From Spirochaetota bacterium (GTDB lineage Bacteria > Spirochaetota > Leptospiria > Turneriellales > Turneriellaceae): 7,583 nucleotides of DNA. The position numbers and the translations under genes were made by a program. The notes below the pieces were generated by a model. That model was not told the origin of the DNA, searched no databases, and worked only from the letters and a program-made list of their open reading frames with translations. Of this stretch, positions 1 through 5,247 are shown one piece after another. Position 1 is the stretch's first letter, and every line of letters starts with the position of its first letter. The DNA lies in contig CAUJII010000209.1 in NCBI GenBank assembly GCA_963205035.1, positions 1 to 7,583 on the forward strand, written 5' to 3'.

Positions 1-288
1 AAAGACATCCACCAAACGATACGATACACTGTTGAGAATTTCAAGGACGCGCCTGTGCAACTGACTTTGACCGAGCACCCCGACGGCGAATGGATTATCG
101 ACGGCATCGAAACGAAAGAAGAAGTCGGCGAACGCTCCGACAGAAAAGAGAACAAAGTCTCTGTCGATGTCAAAGAAGAGCGCGTTGACGTGAACAAGGT
201 GAATTTTCATCTGCGCGTCCCAGCGAACGGGCGCGAGAAGAAGAAGCTCAACGTCTATGTCAAACTGGTTCTAAAAAATCGGTGGTAA
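1..288 (+). CDS. 3' end of a gene, possible DUF4139-like C-terminal domain
   Basis: The plus-strand frame is open from the first base of the window to a TAA at 286-288, giving 95 residues. The gene therefore starts upstream. A GTG at 55 could be read as a start, but coding-like sequence continues before it, so I treat the piece as a C-terminal fragment. The visible part has a beta-rich look: an opening YTVENFKDAPVQLTLTEH, a charged Lys/Glu-rich linker at about residues 38-65, then a VPANG turn followed by alternating hydrophobic residues. A 'veN-dapv-l-i-E' strand followed by a 'VPAnGe' strand is how I remember the end of DUF4139-type proteins, which are often exported and have no defined role. 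That assignment is from memory and uncertain. The signal peptide and main domains would lie outside the window. The stop codon sits in an inverted repeat. Confidence 0.6.
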   Translation, partial: KDIHQTIRYTVENFKDAPVQLTLTEHPDGEWIIDGIETKEEVGERSDRKENKVSVDVKEERVDVNKVNFHLRVPANGREKKKLNVYVKLVLKNRW

Positions 289-309
289 CTAGGGCGCGGG
301 ATTTACCAC
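282..309. repeat. 7-bp inverted repeat over the stop codon of the first gene
   Basis: GTGGTAA at 282-288 is perfectly complementary to TTACCAC at 303-309, with a 14-base GC-rich loop. The left arm contains the upstream gene's TAA. On the plus strand the right arm is followed by ACAAAAAGAG, not a T run, so it is not a normal intrinsic terminator in that direction. Read on the minus strand, the hairpin is followed by CGATTTTTT (A run at 273-278), which looks more like a terminator, but no minus-strand gene is seen ending here. It may be a weak terminator, an mRNA 3'-end stabiliser, or chance. Confidence 0.4.
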
Positions 310-350
310 AAAAAGAGTTTTCGACGATGCGCAGAGTTTTGACATAACCC

Positions 351-1139
351 GTGTGTGAAATTTTGGGCATGAGTGCCAACGTGCCCACCGACATCGTCTT
401 CAGCTTTACAGGGCTCATCAAGCGCGGCGGCGTTACGGGCCCGCACAAAGATGGCTGGGGCATCGCGTTCTACGAAGACAAGGGTGTGCGGCTTTTCCAC
501 GACCCCGAGGAAAGCAGCCGCTCGAAAGTAGCAGCGTTCCTGCAAACCTACCCCATCCGTAGCGAAATTGTCGTTAGCCACATCCGCAAAGCAAACCGAG
601 GCAAGGTGGCACTCAAAAACACGCATCCCTTTGTGCGCGAGCTTTGGGGCAAGAACTGGGTCTTCGTGCACAACGGCCAACTCCGTGGGATTAAAAACGA
701 AAAGCTCGATAGCTTCCATCCGGTCGGCACCACCGATAGCGAGGCGGCATTCTGTTGGCTTCTCGGTAAACTGCGCAAGAAGTTCACGAATGTGCCGCAC
801 GATAGAGATCTAATTTTAGAAGTGGAGCGCCTTCTCAGACAATTAGCTAAGCGTGGGGTTGCGAACATCTTGCTCAGCGACTCGAACCTGCTTTTCACGC
901 ATTGCTCCAACCGACTCGTGTTCATTACAAGGCGCGCACCTTTTGGGGAAGCGCAGCTCTTAGACGCCGACGTCGTTGTCGATTTCAAGAAAGCAACGAC
1001 CCAAAACGATGTCGTCACAATTCTCGCGACGCGCCCCTTAACAGGTAACGAAGACTGGGGTCATTACAAACCGGGTGAGTTCCGCGTTTGGAAAAAAGGC
1101 GAAAGCGTTTACGTTAATTATTCCACAAGACCTGCTTGA
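351..1139 (+). CDS. yafJ: YafJ-type class II glutamine amidotransferase
   Basis: This is a 262-residue stand-alone glutaminase-type (Ntn) amidotransferase very close to E. coli YafJ, which is about 255 residues. The family releases ammonia from glutamine or cleaves a gamma-glutamyl bond; the physiological substrate of YafJ is not established. Yeast Dug3, which takes part in glutathione breakdown with Dug2, belongs to the same group. The opening MCEILGMSANVPTDI gives Cys2, which becomes the N-terminal nucleophile after Met removal. Other family blocks are TGPHKDGWG at 29-37, HIRKANRG at 77-84 (substrate-binding Arg), ENTHPF-like KNTHPF at 89-94, HNGQL at 107-111 (oxyanion Asn-Gly), TDSEAAFCWLL at 128-138 and RRAPFGEA at 194-201. 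I chose the GTG at 351 because only this start puts Cys at position 2; an ATG at 369 would delete it. No good ribosome binding site is visible. The 3' end overlaps the opposing MgtC-family gene by 26 bp. The enzyme is expected to be cytoplasmic. Confidence 0.95.
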   Translation: MCEILGMSANVPTDIVFSFTGLIKRGGVTGPHKDGWGIAFYEDKGVRLFHDPEESSRSKVAAFLQTYPIRSEIVVSHIRKANRGKVALKNTHPFVRELWGKNWVFVHNGQLRGIKNEKLDSFHPVGTTDSEAAFCWLLGKLRKKFTNVPHDRDLILEVERLLRQLAKRGVANILLSDSNLLFTHCSNRLVFITRRAPFGEAQLLDADVVVDFKKATTQNDVVTILATRPLTGNEDWGHYKPGEFRVWKKGESVYVNYSTRPA

Positions 1140-1785
1140 CTCCCGGCTCGCGTTGCAAATCGTTCAAGAGTTTGGGCAGTTCTCTGTCGGGTAAGCCTTT
1201 GATGCGGATTTCGATGACATAGTTGTTCTCGGAAGAACTTACAGTCAGATCGAGGATCCCCACTTCTTTGCGTTCGAGAAGTTTTGCAATCACTGCGGCG
1301 GATTGATTTTTGTCGCGGGTTGTGATTTTCAAATTCTGGTGTTTGAACTTGTTAAAAAAATAAGTCTCGATGGGGTTTAAGACCCAAAGGATGACAAGCG
1401 CAATGAGAGTCGTGAGTAGCGCGGCAATGTACATGCCACCGCCGACGGCAAGCCCAATCCCCGCGACAGTCCACAGTCCCGCTGCGGTCGTGAGCCCTCG
1501 GATTACCCCATCGCGCAAGAACAAGATGGCCCCCGCGCCGATGAAGCCGATGCCGCTGACGACTTGCGCCGCGACTCGCGAGGGGTCGAAGTCGATTTGT
1601 CGACTATTGCGCAGTTCGTCGAAGCCGTAGCTCGAAACGAGCATCATGAGCGCCGCCCCCAAGCAGACCATCATGTGCGTGCGTAATCCCGCAGTCCATT
1701 CTTTGCGTTCGCGTTCGAGACCTATCATGCCGCCGAAAATTGCGGCAAGGCCCAAGCGCAATAAAACCTCAGTCCATGGTATCAT
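1114..1785 (-). CDS. MgtC/SapB family membrane protein
   Basis: This 223-residue protein has the two-part architecture of the larger MgtC/SapB proteins. An N-terminal membrane region (about residues 5-145, four to five hydrophobic helices) carries the family signatures GLERE at 22-26, AGLRTHMMVCLGAALMML at 32-49, SGIGFIGAGAI at 77-87 and GLTTAAGLWTVAGIGLAVGGG at 97-117. A soluble C-terminal part (about 150-223) has the beta-alpha-beta pattern of an ACT-like domain (NLKITT, GILDLTV, YVIEIRI, GVKQVLW). Salmonella MgtC supports growth at low Mg2+ and in macrophages and acts on F1Fo ATP synthase; many environmental homologues have no known role, so a virulence function should not be assumed. The start is the ATG at 1785; no clear Shine-Dalgarno precedes it. 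It is divergent from the DUF6544-like gene across a 78-bp gap and overlaps the end of yafJ. I see no leader-type Mg2+ riboswitch in the short upstream region. Confidence 0.93.
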   Translation of the reverse strand: MIPWTEVLLRLGLAAIFGGMIGLERERKEWTAGLRTHMMVCLGAALMMLVSSYGFDELRNSRQIDFDPSRVAAQVVSGIGFIGAGAILFLRDGVIRGLTTAAGLWTVAGIGLAVGGGMYIAALLTTLIALVILWVLNPIETYFFNKFKHQNLKITTRDKNQSAAVIAKLLERKEVGILDLTVSSSENNYVIEIRIKGLPDRELPKLLNDLQREPGVKQVLWNN

Positions 1786-1863
1786 AGTTAGTCGCGCCGT
1801 TACAAATCGACGACTCCCACCGTTAAACAGTTTTCGCCTTCACTCGTAAACTTGGTAGGGCTT

Positions 1864-2709
1864 ATGGTTCGTAAGGTACTCCTTTTTCTTTTCTTTACTG
1901 TGGCGTTACTCGTAGGGGTTGCCTCGCTTTTGGTTTTTACCCACGGATTGAAAAATAAATACGACGACGCTGTCAAAGCAGAAAGCCTCGCGCTAAAAAG
2001 TACAACCGAAAAAATCACGGATAGCGACCTTTCCAAGCTCCCCCCGCTAATTCAAAAATACATCCGCAAAAGCGGGTTTGCCGGTAAAGAGAAAGTCCGG
2101 AGGTTTCGCGCGGTGTTCGATACCGCGCTCCGCAACGAGCGCAATTCGATTTGGATGTCTGCCGTCACACAGCACGAAGATTTTTTTCAAAAATACGCAC
2201 GCAACGTCTACTTGACGGCGTTGATGAAAGGTCTCCCGATCGCAATATGGCATTCATACTCGGACTACGAAGCCAAACTCATGGTGCGTCTCGTTTCGCT
2301 TCTACCGATTACTGACTTGCACGGCACCGAACTTTCACAAACGGAGATGGTGATGCTCCTAAGCGACATTTGCCTTTTTGCGCCGGGCGCTCTCGTCGAT
2401 TCAAGAATAACTTGGCGTAATGTCGACAAGAAGAGCGTCGAAGCAACTCTCACAAACGGGACTCAAAAAGTGAAGGCAATCCTTTCGTTTGACGACGAGG
2501 GCGAGATCAAGAGCTTCGTCTCGAACGATGCGTATTTTCGCTCTGCAAATAAGCCTCCACAGAAAGAGAAATGGTCTACCGTGATCACAAAGTATGTTGA
2601 TTTCGCCGGGTATCACCTACCGAAGAATGGCGACGCTATTTGGCACCTGAAAGAAGGCGACTTTAATTACAGCAAGTTTACTCTTGTAAAAATTGAGTAC
2701 AACCCTTAA
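1864..2709 (+). CDS. Membrane-anchored DUF6544/DUF6920-like protein of unknown function
   Basis: From the ATG at 1864 this is 281 residues. A basic MVRK is followed by an uninterrupted hydrophobic stretch (about 5-25, LLFLFFTVALLVG...), so the protein is probably a signal-anchored or exported protein with most of its mass outside the cytoplasm. The remainder matches my memory of the DUF6544 (Pfam DUF6920) pattern: LPPLIQKYIRKSG near residue 55, SAVTQHEDFF near 100, LHGTELSQTEMVMLLSDICLFAPGALVDSRITW through the middle, then LSFDDEGEIKSFVSNDAYF. No catalytic motif is evident and I know of no established function. A TTG at 1852, in frame, would add MVGL, but ATG is preferred because GGTAGGG at 1854-1860 could act as a short-spaced ribosome binding site for it. 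The gene diverges from the MgtC-family gene and its stop is 3 bp from the stop of opposing trpS. Confidence 0.82.
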   Translation: MVRKVLLFLFFTVALLVGVASLLVFTHGLKNKYDDAVKAESLALKSTTEKITDSDLSKLPPLIQKYIRKSGFAGKEKVRRFRAVFDTALRNERNSIWMSAVTQHEDFFQKYARNVYLTALMKGLPIAIWHSYSDYEAKLMVRLVSLLPITDLHGTELSQTEMVMLLSDICLFAPGALVDSRITWRNVDKKSVEATLTNGTQKVKAILSFDDEGEIKSFVSNDAYFRSANKPPQKEKWSTVITKYVDFAGYHLPKNGDAIWHLKEGDFNYSKFTLVKIEYNP

Positions 2710-2712
2710 CGG

Positions 2713-3822
2713 TTACACACCGTAGTCCATATTCATCGCACGGCGCATTTCTTGAAGCGTCTTGTCGGCAACTGCGTTCGCGTGGGAGTTTCCCTTTTTC
2801 AAAACGGCCTGGACGACAGCTTTCTGATCGCGTTCTAACTCCTTGCGCCGCAACCTCAAAGGAGCGAGCATTGTGTTGAGCGCTTCTGTGAGGTACTTCT
2901 TTAACCCGCCGCCGCCTGCATCGCCTATTTTTTCGGCAATCGCTTCCGGGGCTTCACCCGTGCAAAGCGAAGAGAGTTCTAAGAGATTCGCCACCTCGGG
3001 CCGCTTTTCCGGGTCATAAGAAATATGCCTCTCTGCATCGGTCTTAGCTTTCTTCACAAGCTCGGCTGTTTCGTCGGCAGTGGCGCGCAGCATCACTGCG
3101 TTGTTGCGGCTCTTACTCATTTTCTGCACGCCGTCGAGCCCTAAAATTTTTGGTGCTTCTGAAATGAGTGCGACAGGCTCGGGAAAAACAGACGCGCCGT
3201 CTTTGCAAAAGCGGCGGTTGAACCGCCGCGCAATTTTTCGCGTGAGCTCTAAATGCGGCAGTTGGTCGCGCCCCACGGGCACAACGTTGCCCTTGCAAAA
3301 AAGAATGTCGGCGGCTTGGTGCACGGGATAGGTGTACATCGCAGCGTTGACGTTGGTTAGTCCGGCAGCTTCGATTTCTTCTTTGACTGTGGGATTTCTA
3401 AAGAGCTCGCCCATGCCGACCAACGTGAGAAACGGGACGAGAAGTTGGTTTAACGCAGGCACATGGCTATGGCAAAAAATATGCGTGCGCTCGCTGTCTG
3501 CTTTGAGGCCCACCGACAAATAGTCGAGCACCAACTCTTCGACGTTTGCAGGTATGCGGTCGACTGCGTCGCGGTCTGTGAGGACTTGGTAATCCGCAAT
3601 GACGATGAAGGTCTCGATGCCCAGCTCTTGCAACTGAACTCGGTTTTTGAGGGACCCGAAATAGTGGCCGATGTGCAGCGCGCCTGTCGGTCTGTCGCCC
3701 GTTAAGAGGCGATATTTTTCGGGGTGGACTAAGAAGTCTTTGCGCATCGCGTCGGAACGCCTGAGCGCTTCTTCAAATGTTTCGCTAACACTCTCGCTGG
3801 TTTCTGGATTCGCTTCTTGCAC
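2713..3822 (-). CDS. trpS: Tryptophanyl-tRNA synthetase, N-terminally extended form
   Basis: This class I synthetase activates tryptophan with ATP and transfers it to tRNA-Trp in the cytoplasm. It has 369 residues from the GTG at 3822. Signature sites are the HIGH-type ATP motif TGDRPTGALHIGHYFGSLKN at 41-60, YPVHQAADILF at 165-175, GRDQLPHLELTR at 184-195 and KMSKS at 234-238, followed by KTDAERHISYDP in the C-terminal helical domain. Compared with E. coli TrpRS, which begins a dozen or so residues before its HIGH motif, this one carries about 40 residues in front. The first 25 are acidic and low in complexity. An internal ATG at 3747 (Met26) is an alternative start, and an in-frame TGA at 3841-3843 limits extension upstream. 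I see no clear Shine-Dalgarno at either. The TGDRPTGALHxGHYFGxL form resembles the long TrpRS of actinobacteria rather than E. coli TrpS. It is divergent from selD. Confidence 0.96.
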   Translation of the reverse strand: MQEANPETSESVSETFEEALRRSDAMRKDFLVHPEKYRLLTGDRPTGALHIGHYFGSLKNRVQLQELGIETFIVIADYQVLTDRDAVDRIPANVEELVLDYLSVGLKADSERTHIFCHSHVPALNQLLVPFLTLVGMGELFRNPTVKEEIEAAGLTNVNAAMYTYPVHQAADILFCKGNVVPVGRDQLPHLELTRKIARRFNRRFCKDGASVFPEPVALISEAPKILGLDGVQKMSKSRNNAVMLRATADETAELVKKAKTDAERHISYDPEKRPEVANLLELSSLCTGEAPEAIAEKIGDAGGGGLKKYLTEALNTMLAPLRLRRKELERDQKAVVQAVLKKGNSHANAVADKTLQEMRRAMNMDYGV

Positions 3823-3908
3823 GCCAAGACGGGACTCGGCTCAAATACGCATCGTAAAGCAGGAATCGAATTTCGTTTTCAACGCATCTCTTTCTCTGAA
3901 AGCGAGGT
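3823..3908. promoter_or_regulatory. Divergent intergenic region between trpS and selD
   Basis: These 86 bp must carry the 5' signals of both trpS (leftward) and the selD unit (rightward) if each is transcribed from here. I cannot assign a convincing -35/-10 pair for either. A TTGAAA on the minus strand (complement of 3877-3882) resembles a -35 box for trpS, but the -10 candidates are poor. Just before selD, CTTTC at 3890-3894 and GAAAG at 3898-3902 form a 5-bp perfect hairpin with a 3-base loop, ending six bases before the ATG. No T-box-like leader or tRNA-Trp-sensing element is apparent upstream of trpS; the space is too short. Confidence 0.4.
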
Positions 3909-4940
3909 ATGCAAATTCGCCTCACCCAATTTAGTCACGGCAGCGGCTGTGGGTGCAAGATCGCGCCCAATATTTTAGGCGACATTCTCAAGGACAATTT
4001 TGCAACCCCTTCAGAAAACTTGCTCGTGGGCAATTCAGAAAAAGACGACGCCGCAGCGTTTCTCTTGGATGACAACAAAGTTCTCCTTTCGACGACAGAT
4101 TTTTTCATGCCGATTGTCGACGACGCGAGAGATTTCGGGCGTATCGCAGCAGCCAACGCCATCTCTGATATTTATGCGATGGGTGGCAGCCCTGTTCTTG
4201 CTCTCGCGATTTTGGGATGGCCTTTAGATAAACTCCCGGCGCCGGTTGCGGGGGAGGTGATGCAAGGCGCTCGCGAGGTGGCGTCATCGTGCGGCATCAC
4301 GATTGCAGGCGGTCACAGCATCGATGCGCCCGAGCCTATTTTCGGCTTGGCGGTCAATGGAATAGTTACTCGGCAGGCCCTCCGGCGCAACTCTACCGTC
4401 GAGGTGGGAGATATCCTGGTTCTGACGAAATCTTTGGGAATCGGTGTCCATACGACAGCGATGAAACGCGGCGCACTCCAAGCAGAGCATGTTGGTCTTG
4501 CTGTGCGTGAAATGCTAACGCTCAACAAAATCGGGGCGGCTCTTTCGCAGATAGACGCAGTCCATGCGATGACTGACGTCACGGGGTTTGGGCTCGCCGG
4601 GCACCTTTTAGAAATGGTCACGCCGCGCTCGCTTTCGGCAGAGATTGAATTTGATTCACTTCCGCTACTGCCGGGTCTTCAGGACTACATTGCGCAGGGA
4701 GTTACTCCCGGGGGGACACAGCGTAACTACGCGAGCTTCGGCGCTGAGATTACCGGCGTCGAAGACGCATACCGCCGTGCAATTCTCTGCGACCCGCAGA
4801 CATCGGGAGGACTCCTCATCGCCCTCAAAGAAAGTGCTATCAAGGAAGTCGAAGCCGTGTTTATTAAAGAGGGAATTGGCGAGCGTTTTCATCGGATTGG
4901 TACCATCGGAAAAGGGCCGGTGCGCCTCGCGGTGGAGTGA
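3909..4940 (+). CDS. selD: Selenide, water dikinase (selenophosphate synthetase), Cys form
   Basis: SelD converts selenide and ATP to monoselenophosphate, AMP and phosphate; selenophosphate is the donor for selenocysteine (SelA/SelB route) and for 2-selenouridine in tRNA. The 343-residue product aligns end to end with E. coli SelD. The glycine-rich N-terminal segment HGSGCGCK at 10-17 has Cys14 and Lys17, matching catalytic Cys17 and Lys20 of E. coli, so this is the cysteine rather than the selenocysteine form. Metal-binding aspartates fall at about D47 (KDDAAAF), D64 (TTDFFMP) and D223 (MTDVTGFGLAGH). AGGHSIDAPEPIFGLAV at 133-149 and CDPQTSGG at 294-301 are also conserved. The ATG at 3909 is fixed by a stop in frame at 3897-3899 and by the IRLTQ start seen in homologues. 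The only Shine-Dalgarno-like GAGG is one base from the ATG, unusually close. A 46-bp gap leads to the Trm112-like gene. No selA, selB, selC or selU lies in the window. Confidence 0.97.
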   Translation: MQIRLTQFSHGSGCGCKIAPNILGDILKDNFATPSENLLVGNSEKDDAAAFLLDDNKVLLSTTDFFMPIVDDARDFGRIAAANAISDIYAMGGSPVLALAILGWPLDKLPAPVAGEVMQGAREVASSCGITIAGGHSIDAPEPIFGLAVNGIVTRQALRRNSTVEVGDILVLTKSLGIGVHTTAMKRGALQAEHVGLAVREMLTLNKIGAALSQIDAVHAMTDVTGFGLAGHLLEMVTPRSLSAEIEFDSLPLLPGLQDYIAQGVTPGGTQRNYASFGAEITGVEDAYRRAILCDPQTSGGLLIALKESAIKEVEAVFIKEGIGERFHRIGTIGKGPVRLAVE

Positions 4941-4986
4941 GTCTTATGTTGCTCGACGGAGTGTTTATCGAATCTTTTTCTACCTT

Positions 4987-5232
4987 GTGAGCCCTGAGCT
5001 ATTGCAAATCTTGGTTTGCCCGCGATCCAAAAAACCGCTCAAGCAAGCCGATACGGCAACCATCGACCAAATCAATGCACTTATCAAGAAAGGCAAGTGC
5101 GTCGAAGTCTCTGGAAAGAAGATCGACGAAACGGCGCACGAAGGCCTCTTTCAAGAAGAAACAAAAACGTTTTATTTTGTGCGTGAAGATATTCCCGTGC
5201 TAATCTACGAAAACGCTGTGTTACTCAAGTAG
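4987..5232 (+). CDS. Small Trm112/UPF0434-like protein lacking the zinc cysteine pair
   Basis: The 81-residue product starts with LLQILVCPRSKKPL (5-18) and ends with REDIPVLIYENAVLL (66-80). These match the two conserved ends of the Trm112/YcaR family (LLeiiaCPvCkg-L and RdGIPVLLe-eAr-L in E. coli YcaR). Trm112 proteins in eukaryotes and archaea bind and activate methyltransferases; the role of bacterial YcaR is not settled. The usual CPxC is CPRS here, and the second cysteine pair is absent, leaving only C11 and C38. The mid-section is longer than in YcaR (about 60 residues). Zinc binding is therefore unlikely. I chose GTG at 4987 because it places LLQILVCP near the N terminus. The frame is open further upstream, back to 4645 inside selD, but that part is not coding-like. 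No ribosome binding site is clear. It lies 46 bp after selD and 15 bp before dxs and is probably cotranscribed with them. Confidence 0.8.
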   Translation: MSPELLQILVCPRSKKPLKQADTATIDQINALIKKGKCVEVSGKKIDETAHEGLFQEETKTFYFVREDIPVLIYENAVLLK

Positions 5233-5238
5233 GCGAGG
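5231..5238 (+). promoter_or_regulatory. Ribosome binding site of dxs
   Basis: AGGCGAGG overlaps the stop codon (TAG, 5230-5232) of the Trm112-like gene and lies nine bases before the ATG at 5248. It is the only well-placed Shine-Dalgarno-like sequence I found in the window. It favours ATG 5248 over the in-frame GTG 5251 and ATG 5254, although 5254 remains possible. Confidence 0.55.
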
Positions 5239-5247
5239 TCTGCTTGA

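Noticed and set aside
314..340. Direct repeat AGAGTTTT at 314-321 and 333-340 upstream of yafJ
   Set aside because: Eight AT-rich bases repeated once in a short intergenic stretch is weak evidence for an operator.
339..344. Perfect TTGACA -35 box just before yafJ
   Set aside because: A matching -10 would fall inside the yafJ coding sequence around 361-368, where the bases are TTTTGGGC. A transcript from it would lose the Cys2 start, so it is most likely chance.
303..800. 165-codon open frame on the minus strand antisense to yafJ
   Set aside because: It lies entirely opposite a strongly conserved gene and its translation has no recognisable domain; it is a shadow of the yafJ codon pattern.
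1797..1825. CCGTTA repeated at 1797-1802 and 1820-1825, and AGTCG/CGACT arms at 1790-1815, in the MgtC/DUF6544 divergent region
   Set aside because: These are short, have long or unequal spacers, and no matching promoter elements; I cannot support an operator or riboswitch here.
3877..3882. TTGAAA on the minus strand as -35 of a trpS promoter
   Set aside because: At 16-18 bp spacing the best -10 candidate (TTTACG) matches the consensus at only about half the positions.
4645..4986. Upstream extension of the Trm112-like frame into selD
   Set aside because: The translation of this part is Arg/Ser-rich and unlike any Trm112 protein, and it overlaps conserved selD sequence out of frame. The real start is taken as GTG 4987.
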